A stretch of 53,668 nt of DNA, taken from the IMG/VR virus record IMGVR_UViG_3300043778_000094, positions 1 to 53,668 of that record; one strand, written 5' to 3'. The position numbers and the translations under genes are program-made. This DNA is from a virus. Positions 33,549-40,765 of the stretch are shown piece after piece. Under the pieces are notes generated by a model that saw nothing but the letters and a program-made list of their open reading frames with translations, searched no databases and was not told the origin of the DNA. Within the stretch, counting starts at the first letter, position 1. Each line of letters opens with the position of its first letter.

Positions 33549-34411
33549 CCCACCCCATTCCTTTCTTTTGCCGGGTCTCCCTCGCGGCAGAATTCAGTGC
33601 CGAAGGCCGGGCAGTATTTCGGGCTGCACAAGATCGAGCTGGGGTTCGCCTGGAACGCCCACGGGTCGCCGGGCAGGATCCGGCGCACCGGGTCGCCGTT
33701 GCGGAACGTCGCGAGGTCGCCCTCGATATGACGCAGGATGTTGATCGCCGCCGTCTCGGCCTGGGCGACCGCGACCGGTTTCGATATCGGGTCGGGCTGC
33801 GGCTTGCCGATGGCGACGCGCTTGATGTTGTCGACCGCCGCTTCCTGAATGTCGAGGCCGTGACTACGGGCCAACAGCGAATAGCCGCCGATTTGTGGCG
33901 CGTGACTGCCGCCGTCACGGAGCGAAGTTTTCAAATCGCGCACGCGATGTGGCTCGCGCGCCACGACGTCTGGCTGGCCCGACAAGATCAGACCGGGTGC
34001 CACTTCGGCCTCTAGCCGTTCCTCGACGATGATCGGTTCGACCTCGGGCGCCACCACGCGGTAATAGGCCCGTGCCATCCCGACCGCGGTAACCTCGCCT
34101 TCGACCCGGTTCGCGGTCGTGCGATCGAATTCGACGCCTTCGCGCATGCTCTCGGCGAGCGTCTCGGCGGCGCAGTCCGCGGCAATCGTCGACGGCGGCA
34201 GACTTCCGGTTTCGGCCTTCTCTTTGAGGATGACCTCGGCCGCCTTGTGCACTGCCGAGCCGATCGCGGCGCCGATGCCGCGCGGCGTCGAGCGCAACCG
34301 GAAGCCCATCGTCGAGATTTCGCGCCAGAACAGTCGCGCCGCGCCGCGCCGGTTGCAATCCGGGTATCCCGTTAGGGCGCTACAGCGAATGATGGTTGCG
34401 AGCCCGGTCAT
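33545..34411 (-). CDS. PD-(D/E)XK exonuclease of the RecB/Cas4 type with Cys cluster
   Basis: A 288-aa nuclease. Motifs in order: N-terminal Cys in YPDCNRRGAARL, GSAVHKAAE (His of motif I), LILSGQPDVVAREPHRVRDL with DLKTS (Asp...Asp-x-Lys active site), APQIGGYSLLAR (motif III Gln/Tyr), and a C-terminal CSPKYCPAFGTEFC. One N-terminal and three C-terminal cysteines are the iron-sulphur arrangement of Cas4 and AddB nucleases. A role in recombination, together with the Rad50-like ATPase, is likely. Confidence 0.85.
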   Translation of the reverse strand: MTGLATIIRCSALTGYPDCNRRGAARLFWREISTMGFRLRSTPRGIGAAIGSAVHKAAEVILKEKAETGSLPPSTIAADCAAETLAESMREGVEFDRTTANRVEGEVTAVGMARAYYRVVAPEVEPIIVEERLEAEVAPGLILSGQPDVVAREPHRVRDLKTSLRDGGSHAPQIGGYSLLARSHGLDIQEAAVDNIKRVAIGKPQPDPISKPVAVAQAETAAINILRHIEGDLATFRNGDPVRRILPGDPWAFQANPSSILCSPKYCPAFGTEFCREGDPAKERNGVG

Positions 34412-34893
34412 CGAAGCTCACCCCAAGTCCGCGCAAACGCTTTTCCGTCTTCATACGGACGATCCCAATCTTCGGGATAATCCATAGTCGCGAAATACGG
34501 CCCTTGCGGCAACAAACAATCGAATTTGTAACACAGCAACAAATACCCTGCGGCAACTATCCTAACGCCAAGATCGGGATGCAACATGGCGAGAATGCGC
34601 AAGCGCTCGGGCAAGTGCCTTGCATTCCCCATGATTGCAGCGACGAATCTTATCACATTGGTTAGTAGAATTTCGGCTTCACGCAATGCCCAAGCGGAAA
34701 AAGGCGGATATGGCAATTCGAACATTCTGCCTTCGGGGCACGGATTAAATCTGAAGCCGGCGATATAACGCTCAAGAGGCGACAAATTCTCTTCGCCAGC
34801 CCACATTTTCATCAAGCCACTGCCGACAAATGCCCGCGGATAATATTTTTCGGAGTAAAGTGGCCCCTGCTTATAAGCGGCCTCGTAATTCAT
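34408..34893 (-). CDS. Unknown protein in the early operon
   Basis: A 161-aa protein, helical and aromatic (EKYYPRAFVGSGLMKMWAGE, LREAEILLTNVIRFVAAIMG, GVRIVAAGYLLLCYKF). No motif is recognised; the hydrophobic part is too polar to be a convincing membrane span. It overlaps both neighbours by four bases, so it is co-translated with the nuclease. Confidence 0.6.
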   Translation of the reverse strand: MNYEAAYKQGPLYSEKYYPRAFVGSGLMKMWAGEENLSPLERYIAGFRFNPCPEGRMFELPYPPFSAWALREAEILLTNVIRFVAAIMGNARHLPERLRILAMLHPDLGVRIVAAGYLLLCYKFDCLLPQGPYFATMDYPEDWDRPYEDGKAFARTWGELR

Positions 34894-35144
34894 TGCGGCC
34901 GCCGCGTGTACCGGTTCGGCAGGAACTCGCGCGCTTCGGGCGGGTCGGGCGGACCCTTCGATCCCATGCCATCGACCACTGCCTGCAGGATCTTCGACCA
35001 GCCGATGTCGCTAAGAATGCACTGGACTTCGATCCGTTGCTGATCGCCCGCCTTGAAGGTCACCACCTGACCCGCAACGAGGCGGCGGAATTGCGCCTCG
35101 TCGAGGGCGATGCGCATCGCGTTGTGACGCCGGGGGTCGACCAT
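34890..35144 (-). CDS. Small unknown protein, first gene of the leftward early operon
   Basis: An 84-aa protein (MVDPRRHNAMRIALDEAQFR ... LVAGQVVTFKAGDQQRIEVQ). A short beta-rich segment GQVVTFKAG resembles small DUF-type phage proteins. It stands nearest to the candidate promoter at 35178-35206 and is coupled to the next gene by an ATGA overlap. Confidence 0.6.
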   Translation of the reverse strand: MVDPRRHNAMRIALDEAQFRRLVAGQVVTFKAGDQQRIEVQCILSDIGWSKILQAVVDGMGSKGPPDPPEAREFLPNRYTRRPQ

Positions 35145-35177
35145 GTGATCCCGCCTTAAATCGACTGATCGGCCGCG

Positions 35178-35206
35178 ATCGTCTCGAAAGCTTTCTAATT
35201 TGTCAA
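35178..35206 (-). promoter_or_regulatory. Candidate leftward early promoter
   Basis: On the minus strand a perfect TTGACA (35206-35201) is followed after 17 bases by GACGAT (35183-35178), a weak -10. The spacer holds the 10-bp palindrome GAAAGCTTTC (35186-35195), a possible operator. It lies 34 bases before the first gene of the early operon. The rest of 35145-35311 shows only an A/G-rich Shine-Dalgarno stretch for the rightward gene at 35312. Confidence 0.5.
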
Positions 35207-35311
35207 GAGACCCTCCGAACCGGGATTGTCGATTCGCAACGGGGTGATTAACCTTGTCGAGCGGGGGGATCGCGTTTCCTGACGCACGTCTAAAAAAGGA
35301 CGGTTAAACTC

Positions 35312-35980
35312 ATGATTGAACAGGATCAGGAACAACAGGCTATCGCCCGGATGCTCGACTGGATGACGGCCGAGGGAGAAAACTATCGCGTCAATTCGAA
35401 GCGAGAACGCCCGTGGCGGATCACGCGCACATTGCTGCTAACGGTCGCGGCGCCGCTGGCGCTTGCCGCCGTCGCCTTTTACGTGATCGATCTGTCGCCG
35501 CCATTTCGACCCGATCTGCCGAGCCTGTGGGCGGATTTGTTTGCCTTGTCGATCGCCTGTTTTCTCGGTGGCGTTGTCGGCGGCAGTGTCGCCTTGGCGG
35601 CCATCTGTGTCGGCACCGCCTACCTCTTATGGATCGCTTCGGCAACGGATTTGGATGCGTGGATTTGGTTTACGGTGCGGCTGCTCGCTTATGCGAGCGT
35701 GCTCGTCGTGCTCTATTTCAGGGCACCTTCGGCAGATCCGCTGTTGCCGGGCCTTGGCCCTCCCAGGCGCGGATCAGCATTTCTTCGTAAGCTGTTAAGG
35801 TGGCGTCATCGATGGGTCGACCGTCTCGTTGGCGGGCCGCCAGGGCATCATAGATATAGGCATGAGCCTCGACCAGGCGTTCGCGGATATGAGTGCCGCG
35901 CGGCAGGCGTTCGATCACTCGCTCGGCGGCAGCAAATGCCCTTTGCGACAATTCGAGGTCGATACGGCCCAGCACGTTAA
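35312..35980 (+). CDS. Four-span membrane protein overlapping the repressor gene
   Basis: A 222-aa reading frame. Residues 1-140 hold four hydrophobic segments (TLLLTVAAPLALAAVAFYVI, LFALSIACFLGGVVGGSVAL, AAICVGTAYLLWIAS, FTVRLLAYASVLVVLYF), similar in layout to the DUF4118 membrane part of sensor kinases. After about residue 148 the sequence is antisense to the repressor gene and turns Arg/Gly-rich, so the tail may be a non-native extension of a truncated gene. AAGGA lies 11 bases upstream. Beside the repressor it may be expressed in the lysogen, for example as an exclusion protein; that is speculation. Confidence 0.6.
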   Translation: MIEQDQEQQAIARMLDWMTAEGENYRVNSKRERPWRITRTLLLTVAAPLALAAVAFYVIDLSPPFRPDLPSLWADLFALSIACFLGGVVGGSVALAAICVGTAYLLWIASATDLDAWIWFTVRLLAYASVLVVLYFRAPSADPLLPGLGPPRRGSAFLRKLLRWRHRWVDRLVGGPPGHHRYRHEPRPGVRGYECRAAGVRSLARRQQMPFATIRGRYGPAR

Positions 35981-36179
35981 ATCCCATCACTTCGGCGAGG
36001 CTCCATCCGAAGGCCGTCGCAATTCTTTCCAAGGTGTCGATGCGCCGCCCGGAAGCTGGCAGCTTGTCGAGGGTGTCGTGACCGATGCCAGACTCGGCGA
36101 GCAATACACGCAAGGGTTTGCCGAGTTCGGCCGCGCGCGCCACAAGACGGGCCTTTAAGGCCTCTTCTGACCAAGCCAT
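35718..36179 (-). CDS. HTH-type repressor (XRE-like)
   Basis: A 153-aa protein with an N-terminal helix-turn-helix (GKPLRVLLAESGIGHDTLDK, then LPASGRRIDTLERIATAFGW, residues ~20-60) like lambda-type repressors. The rest is helical (AAERVIERLPRGTHIRERLV) with no LexA-type peptidase, so induction would not be by self-cleavage. It is transcribed away from the Cro-like gene at 36357, the classic repressor/Cro divergent layout. Its 3' end overlaps the membrane-protein frame by 263 bases. Confidence 0.78.
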   Translation of the reverse strand: MAWSEEALKARLVARAAELGKPLRVLLAESGIGHDTLDKLPASGRRIDTLERIATAFGWSLAEVMGFNVLGRIDLELSQRAFAAAERVIERLPRGTHIRERLVEAHAYIYDALAARQRDGRPIDDATLTAYEEMLIRAWEGQGPATADLPKVP

Positions 36180-36241
36180 AATCCGATTTCCCCGGAGCCT
36201 CTGTTAACCACGCAATCGCTGATTGTCGCCCTTCGTGTTGC

Positions 36242-36276
36242 GACTAGGTATCATAACTATCGAATATTTTCTAGTC
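36242..36276. promoter_or_regulatory. Dyad in the repressor-Cro control region
   Basis: GACTAG (36242-36247) and CTAGTC (36271-36276) are exact inverted copies 23 bases apart, around an AT-rich stretch (TATCATAACTATCGAATATT), unusual in this GC-rich genome and a natural place for divergent promoters. The whole 36180-36356 gap probably holds operators for the repressor; no perfect -35/-10 pair was seen. Confidence 0.4.
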
Positions 36277-36356
36277 TTGTGTGGCCAAAGCGGGCGACCG
36301 CCTGAGGGTTCGCGAGGGGCTTGACGCCGCCTAAAGCCCTCGCATAGCCTCTGCGA

Positions 36357-36638
36357 ATGTATTCGACGGCAGAGCTGATTATCCTGGCCAAGGCCTATCT
36401 GGCTTGGAGTGACATCGCCGAATCCACTCTCAGCATCCACGCGGTCGGCAACGACAAGATGTTTACCCGCCTTTTCGCCGGGCTCGACTGTACCGCGCGA
36501 TCGGCCGAGCGCGCCTCGATGTGGTTCGACACCCATTGGCCACTCGGGCTCGCCTGGCCCGCTGAGGTTGAGGCCCGCCGGCGCCAGCCGCGCGCGCGCA
36601 AGAAGCGGGAATTCGCCGGGACTTCCATCCCTAGATGA
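36357..36638 (+). CDS. Cro-like small regulator
   Basis: A 93-aa protein (MYSTAELIILAKAYLAWSDI). Residues 1-60 fit a compact helix-turn-helix (TLSIHAVGNDKMFTRLFAGL) of the kind found opposite repressors in prophages of Rhizobiales; the C-terminus is Arg-rich (RRRQPRARKKREF). First gene rightward of the control region, hence the Cro-like call. The stop TGA overlaps an ATG that opens a further small frame. Confidence 0.6.
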   Translation: MYSTAELIILAKAYLAWSDIAESTLSIHAVGNDKMFTRLFAGLDCTARSAERASMWFDTHWPLGLAWPAEVEARRRQPRARKKREFAGTSIPR

Positions 36639-36781
36639 CGACGCCCCCGGCTGGGGAAAGCCGGGGGCTGGGGACGAAGCCAATCATGCCCTTTGGGGGG
36701 ATATCGACCATGATCAGCCATCGCCAGAAATGGGAATTATTCAAGAACATTAAAGAACCCCTGCCCCTTTCGAGGGGATAG
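36635..36781 (+). CDS. 48-aa small frame, translationally coupled to the Cro-like gene
   Basis: The ATG at 36635 overlaps the TGA of the Cro-like gene (ATGA). The frame encodes MTTPPAGESRGLGTKPIMPF and then GGISTMISHRQKWELFKNIK, with stop at 36779-36781, five bases before the replication gene. The second half looks protein-like and could also start at an internal ATG (36710). The first half overlies a hairpin. No homologue is recognised. Confidence 0.4.
   Translation: MTTPPAGESRGLGTKPIMPFGGISTMISHRQKWELFKNIKEPLPLSRG
36643..36668 (+). terminator. GC-rich hairpin between Cro-like and replication genes
   Basis: GCCCCCGGCT (36643-36652) pairs with AGCCGGGGGC (36659-36668) around a 6-base loop. 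No T-run follows, so it may be a factor-dependent or attenuating site that limits read-through into the replication operon. Confidence 0.45.
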
Positions 36782-36786
36782 ACGCG

Positions 36787-37656
36787 ATGGCCAAAAACCC
36801 GTCCTCGGTCTGGTATTGGAATGACTGGCTGCTCGACCCGGGCGTGCGCATGTGCTCGATGGCAGCGCGCGGCTTCTGGCTCGAAATGTTGGCGATCGCC
36901 GCGGCCGCGACACCTTACGGCCACGTCGTCATCAACGGCGCCCCGTGTTCGATTTGCGATCTCGCGACCGCCACTAACCAGCGCAAGCAGGATGTCTCCC
37001 GCTGGATCCGCGAACTTGAAAAGCGCGGGGTCTTTTCGCGCACCGAGGACGGGACGATTTTCTGTCGGCGGATGGTCCGCGAGGCCGAGGCGCGACGCGA
37101 AAAAGCGTCCCATCGCGGTAAAGCGAGACCCCCCAAAGTCGCGCACCCCCAACGCGATACTAACCAACCGGATTTGCTGGATAATTCGTCACCGAAAACC
37201 GAAAAATTCACGGACTCAGACTCAGACAGCGTAGCTGTCTCCCAGGATTCTCCCTCTACTTCTGAACCTCTTCCTGAGTCCCTTGACGCTCCGCGCGCGA
37301 GAGAAGGGGAAAGCGAAAAGCACGGAAAAGGGAATCCTGAAGAGGGTCGCTGCGCTCCCCTTGAAGAACAAAAGGAGACAAGCCCAGGTCGGAACGGGTC
37401 TGATACCCGTTCTCCAGCACGCGCAGGGAAACCGCCAGCGCTGAAGGCCAAGATCCGCGCGCAGCTTCAGCAGAAGCACGCCCGCTACCTGCAGGCCCGA
37501 CGACGACCGGACGAACTGGCGGCCTATTGGGCCGCGATGGTCGATGACGATCCGGCCGTGGCGCAGCGGGCCTTCGACGACACCGACCGCCGAATGCGCG
37601 GCGCCGGCTGGGACGACATGCGCGCGTGGAAACTCCAACAGGGGATCGGCGCGTGA
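36787..37656 (+). CDS. Winged-helix replication initiation-type protein
   Basis: A 289-aa protein. Its N-terminal 110 residues (VWYWNDWLLDPGVRMCSMAA, GFWLEMLAIAAAATPYGHVV, ICDLATATNQRKQDVSRWIR, KRGVFSRTEDGTIFCRRMVR) form the winged-helix seen in lambda O/DnaT-type replication proteins of prophages. A long Ser/Pro/Glu-rich linker (about 130-215) follows, then a basic C-terminal helix region (QLQQKHARYLQARRRPDELA). No polymerase or helicase gene is present, so the phage probably recruits host replication proteins. GAGGGGA precedes the ATG. Confidence 0.7.
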   Translation: MAKNPSSVWYWNDWLLDPGVRMCSMAARGFWLEMLAIAAAATPYGHVVINGAPCSICDLATATNQRKQDVSRWIRELEKRGVFSRTEDGTIFCRRMVREAEARREKASHRGKARPPKVAHPQRDTNQPDLLDNSSPKTEKFTDSDSDSVAVSQDSPSTSEPLPESLDAPRAREGESEKHGKGNPEEGRCAPLEEQKETSPGRNGSDTRSPARAGKPPALKAKIRAQLQQKHARYLQARRRPDELAAYWAAMVDDDPAVAQRAFDDTDRRMRGAGWDDMRAWKLQQGIGA

Positions 37657-37700
37657 TTACCGCGGCCGATGTTGCCGCCGCTGCCTCCGAAGTGGTGGCG

Positions 37701-37994
37701 TCAAGCCAACTTGATACGTTTGGCACGCTGCTGCGCCTGCGCTGGTCGTCGCAACCGTGGACCTGCGAGCTCCCATGTCGGCCGGCCGGCACCGGAGGAA
37801 TACTGCGCTTCGCGGAGGACCTTAGTAGCAACCAATGTCCGCAGCGCGCGGCGTGTGGCGACGAGGTGAACCTTAGTCACTTCATCGAGCCTGCATTGGT
37901 AAACCCGCGACGCCAGTTCGGGCACGCTCAACAGAGGCGTGCGGGTCAAAGCGATAACAATCCCACGTTGTACGACACCCCGACCGCGCGACAT
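37701..37994 (-). CDS. Small winged-helix-like DNA-binding protein, divergent
   Basis: A 97-aa protein on the minus strand: VIALTRTPLLSVPELASRVY, then VHLVATRRALRTLVATKVLR and SSGAGRPTWEL, the pattern of a small winged helix. AAGGGGT lies 8 bases before its ATG. A rightward frame across the same DNA (GTG at 37653) is less protein-like, so I prefer this strand. It diverges from 38093, and the gap between them carries four decamer repeats it might bind. Confidence 0.6.
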   Translation of the reverse strand: MSRGRGVVQRGIVIALTRTPLLSVPELASRVYQCRLDEVTKVHLVATRRALRTLVATKVLREAQYSSGAGRPTWELAGPRLRRPAQAQQRAKRIKLA

Positions 37995-38006
37995 TCAACT
38001 TACCCC

Positions 38007-38075
38007 TTAAGAGTTTTTAAGCGTTTCCAACTCCGCGTCCGAAACGGGAACGGCGAAACACTTAGAAACACTTAA
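38007..38075. promoter_or_regulatory. Two pairs of decamers in mirror arrangement (operator or origin iterons)
   Basis: TTAAGAGTTT (38007) is followed directly by TTAAGCGTTT (38017); 29 bases later AAACACTTAG (38056) is followed directly by AAACACTTAA (38066). The second pair is the reverse complement type of the first. Tandem 10-bp spacing puts the sites on the same DNA face. The cluster fills the intergenic space between divergent genes 37701-37994 and 38093-38707. Confidence 0.65.
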
Positions 38076-38092
38076 ACACAGCGGAGGCGACG

Positions 38093-38707
38093 ATGCCAAG
38101 GGCTCAACGAACACAGGATGCCAGAGACGAGCGGCGGATAGCCGAATATATCCGGCCAATCCTTGAACGCCTGCGCTGGGACCGGAATATCGATGTCGCG
38201 GCGGTCGCGCGCACGGCGCTTGACAATCTTGATTTAGACGGCGGTATCGAAAGGGATAGCCCGATTATTTATCTGGCAGCCAATATGGGATTTAAGCAGG
38301 TAACACGAGAGTTACTGCGTACAAGATGGGAAGATGAAGATAAACGTCAACCTTCCGGCGCGGCTACGTCGTCGGGCGACCCGAAAATGCAATCAAGCGC
38401 CGATGAAAACGGATGTGACAGTCATATAGAAGACGAAGACGAATATCAAAAAGAATACCAGACCCAATTAGAGCTTTTCGAACGTTATCCGCGCTTACAG
38501 CCACGTTATCCGCGAGAGCATGCGCGAGGGCGGCCGCGCGGATATGTATTGGTCAATAGGATGAGTGAGGCCGATTGGAATTGGAATCTCGATAATATGG
38601 AGGGCAAAATCGCTGGTCTGAAAGCACATTTTAATCAGTTGATTGCGTACGGGAAAGAGCGCGGATTTATACGCTACACTCGTGGCGATGCGGTCCGCGA
38701 GGCATGA
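38093..38707 (+). CDS. Unknown protein in the replication operon
   Basis: A 204-aa protein with a good Shine-Dalgarno motif (GCGGAGGCGACG). It is charged and helical: ERLRWDRNIDVAAVARTALD at the N-terminus, an acidic linker (DSHIEDEDEYQKEYQTQLEL) and a C-terminal ADWNWNLDNMEGKIAGLKAH. Codon use is more AT-rich than its neighbours, hinting at a different origin. Its stop overlaps the ATG of the next gene. No family recognised. Confidence 0.65.
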   Translation: MPRAQRTQDARDERRIAEYIRPILERLRWDRNIDVAAVARTALDNLDLDGGIERDSPIIYLAANMGFKQVTRELLRTRWEDEDKRQPSGAATSSGDPKMQSSADENGCDSHIEDEDEYQKEYQTQLELFERYPRLQPRYPREHARGRPRGYVLVNRMSEADWNWNLDNMEGKIAGLKAHFNQLIAYGKERGFIRYTRGDAVREA

Positions 38708-39180
38708 CCGATCTTTTCTTCCCGTCCGAAGATCATCGCCGCGCGCTGGTCGACAAGGTCGAGGCTGGCGGACTGAAAGCGCTCGACGACCACGAGAAGC
38801 GGGAATTTCACGCATACCGCTACGCCTGGCGCCGGGTGCGGCTCGCCGACTTTAGCCAGAAATACCAGTGCGACCCGCGCGGCGACTGGTTCGACGGGGT
38901 TTTCGTCAACCAGGCGGTCGAGATGATGACCGGCGGCAAATACAGCCTGACACCGCCGCGCCCGGAGCGCCGGCCCGACCCGACGCCCGAGGACATCGCC
39001 TATGTCGATCGGCGGCTCGCCGAATTCCGCGCGAACCTTGCCGTCGCCGAGCGCACCCCGACCACTACGCGACGCACCGCCGACCCGCGCGACCTCGCTG
39101 CGATTCAGCGCGGGCTCGGCCTTAGCGCAACTGAAATCAACCACGGAGAGGCGGAGGATGGCAAAGACGCTGCGGAGTGA
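38704..39180 (+). CDS. Unknown protein in the replication operon
   Basis: A 158-aa protein coupled to its neighbours (ATGA start; stop inside the next gene). The N-terminal half (RRALVDKVEAGGLKALDDHE, KREFHAYRYAWRRVRLADFS) is helical; a Pro/Arg-rich middle follows. No catalytic motif is visible. Between a replication protein and GapR, a chromosome-handling role is possible by context only. Confidence 0.6.
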   Translation: MTDLFFPSEDHRRALVDKVEAGGLKALDDHEKREFHAYRYAWRRVRLADFSQKYQCDPRGDWFDGVFVNQAVEMMTGGKYSLTPPRPERRPDPTPEDIAYVDRRLAEFRANLAVAERTPTTTRRTADPRDLAAIQRGLGLSATEINHGEAEDGKDAAE

Positions 39181-39652
39181 AATTCCCGACCAGTTCGGTG
39201 GGGTCATCAACGAGGGCGCGCTCGCCCGTTATGTCGAGCGCGTCGAGCGCCTGCACGAGGAACGCGCCTCGCTCGGCGAGGACATCAAGGCGGTGATGGA
39301 GGAAGCCAAAAACGCCGGCTTCGTGCCCAAGATCATTCGCCAGATGGTTCGCGAGCGGAAGATGGAGCCGGTCGAGCTGCAGGACCACCTGGCATTGCTC
39401 GACAGCTACCGCCGCGGCCTCGGCATGCTTGCCGGCACACCGCTCGGCGACGCCGCGATGGACCGCGCCGAGGCCGAGACTGGTAGCGCCAGGGCCGAGG
39501 GTGCGTCACGCCGAGGCCGCAAGCCTCGATCCTTTGACGAGCAACCGGTGCATCAGCCGCGGCCGCGCGGCCGGCCGCGCAAAAATGTGGGCGAAGCGCT
39601 GGCCGATGCCCGTCTGCATCTCGGCGAGGAAGAGCCGGTAGGCACCGCATGA
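39158..39652 (+). CDS. GapR-like (DUF2312) DNA-binding protein with two AT-hook-like motifs
   Basis: A 164-aa protein with a near-complete GapR domain (residues 8-90): GGVINEGALARYVERVERLH, EERASLGEDIKAVMEEAKNA, GFVPKIIRQMVRERK. GapR of Caulobacter clamps overtwisted DNA ahead of polymerases and promotes replication. This copy adds a long tail with RRGRKPR (118-124) and PRPRGRPRK (134-142), AT-hook-like DNA minor-groove binders. The start ATG at 39158 has GGCGGAGG directly before it. It presumably acts on phage or host DNA topology during replication. Confidence 0.9.
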   Translation: MAKTLRSEIPDQFGGVINEGALARYVERVERLHEERASLGEDIKAVMEEAKNAGFVPKIIRQMVRERKMEPVELQDHLALLDSYRRGLGMLAGTPLGDAAMDRAEAETGSARAEGASRRGRKPRSFDEQPVHQPRPRGRPRKNVGEALADARLHLGEEEPVGTA

Positions 39653-40263
39653 CTGGCGGCCTGTTCGCGCTCGACGTGGCGACGACGACTGGCTGGGCCT
39701 ATGGCATGCCCGGCGATCGGCCGTCCTATGGCCGCTTCCGTTCAGGCAAACCGCGCCCAAAGGACAGTGAAGGCAATATCGGCGAAGCCTTGCGCGCGTT
39801 TTGTTTGTGGCTTGGCGCGCGTTGCATCGAATGGCAACCGAGCATGATTGTCTTCGAGGCGCCCTATGTGCCGCGGTTTGCACCGAGAAAGGTGCGCACG
39901 AGAACCGGTCAGGTGATTTCGACCGAACCGACCAAGGGAATACCGATCGATATCAACGTCGTGCGCAAGCTGTTCGCCATGTGCGGCCTGGTCGAAATGA
40001 TCGCCTATGAGCATGCGATCCCGTGCCGCGAAGAACAATCCAATGTGATCTGCCGGCATTTCACCGGCAACGGCTCGTGGGGCGGGCGCGCTAATAAGAA
40101 GATCGCGACGCAAAAGATGTGTGCCGTCCACGGCTTTCCCAATGTCACTGAAGACGAAGCCGATGCGTTGGCGCTGTGGTTTTATGCCGAGGCGGTGCGC
40201 TTCACGAAAGTCCGAAGTGCCGGACCCTTGTTCGCGCTCGGCGGCCGCGCTCGGTTCACGTGA
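39649..40263 (+). CDS. RuvC-like Holliday junction resolvase
   Basis: A 204-aa RNase H-fold nuclease. The acidic residues are Asp9 (FALDVATTTGWAYG), Glu near 70 (MIVFEAPYVP) and the Asp/Glu set in TEDEADALALWFYAE (about 168-182). The basic middle (RFAPRKVRTRTGQVISTEPT, GGRANKKIATQKM) would hold the junction. It resolves branched DNA before packaging. It overlaps the GapR-like gene by four bases and is the last gene before a strong terminator. Confidence 0.88.
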   Translation: MTGGLFALDVATTTGWAYGMPGDRPSYGRFRSGKPRPKDSEGNIGEALRAFCLWLGARCIEWQPSMIVFEAPYVPRFAPRKVRTRTGQVISTEPTKGIPIDINVVRKLFAMCGLVEMIAYEHAIPCREEQSNVICRHFTGNGSWGGRANKKIATQKMCAVHGFPNVTEDEADALALWFYAEAVRFTKVRSAGPLFALGGRARFT

Positions 40264-40326
40264 AAACGAATTCGGCTATCATGACCGTGAAACGACTCAA
40301 CTTCGTTTCGACACCTCCCAAACTTC

Positions 40327-40355
40327 GGGCGGCTTGCGAGCCGCCCCTTTTTTTT
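40327..40355 (+). terminator. Intrinsic terminator after the resolvase
   Basis: GGGCGGCT (40327-40334), loop TGCG, AGCCGCCC (40339-40346), then C and eight T. A textbook rho-independent terminator. The T-run also pairs with the A-run at 40379-40384 (TTTTTTGGG / CCCAAAAAA), which could make it work for leftward transcripts as well. The remaining bases to 40432 show no gene. Confidence 0.92.
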
Positions 40356-40432
40356 GGGGATGTGATCCCTCGCCCAAAAAACGATCTTTCGCGGTCCGGG
40401 CCGGATGCGGGGACAAGAGGCACGTCTTTTCG

Positions 40433-40765
40433 CTAGTCCGTGCCGTGAAAACTTTCTTGGGTTGGGGACGACCGCCGACTGATTTCGCGCAGGCTCGCGT
40501 GGATCACGTGATCGAGCGCGTGCACCAGCGTCACGGCCGGCAAGCCGAGTTCGGCGGCGAGGATCGCGGCGTGTCGCGCCGGTGCGCTCAACAATTGATC
40601 GCGCACCCGACGGGCGCGAGCGAAGGTCATCGCCTCGGCCTTGTGGATCTCGACCAGCTCGCGATGCCGGATTTTCAGCGTCAAATCGTTGTGTTGGGCC
40701 CGCACCACGTTGAGTTCGGTGTTGATCTTCATCAGCGTTTCTGGGCTGGGATCGATCGCCATCAT
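40433..40765 (-). CDS. Second Nu1-like protein, C-terminal domain only
   Basis: A 110-aa protein (start ATG at 40765, overlapping the previous stop; a second ATG follows directly). ELNVVRAQHNDLTLKIRHRE and ARRVRDQLLSAPARHAAILA, then AAELGLPAVTLVHALDHVI, parallel the C-terminal half of its upstream neighbour (IVWLREIPDRCAAEFAAVLE). It lacks the helix-turn-helix. It looks like a duplicated oligomerisation half of a small terminase, perhaps a regulator of packaging complexes. Confidence 0.6.
   Translation of the reverse strand: MMAIDPSPETLMKINTELNVVRAQHNDLTLKIRHRELVEIHKAEAMTFARARRVRDQLLSAPARHAAILAAELGLPAVTLVHALDHVIHASLREISRRSSPTQESFHGTD

Noticed and set aside
36204-36683. 159-aa leftward frame across the control region
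   Set aside because: It covers the Cro-like gene antisense and the AT-rich operator region; Pro/Ser/Gly-rich shadow with no motif.
37653-38075. Rightward frame starting GTG overlapping the replication gene stop
   Set aside because: Only the first ~18 residues look protein-like; the remainder is antisense to the better-supported winged-helix gene and covers the decamer sites.
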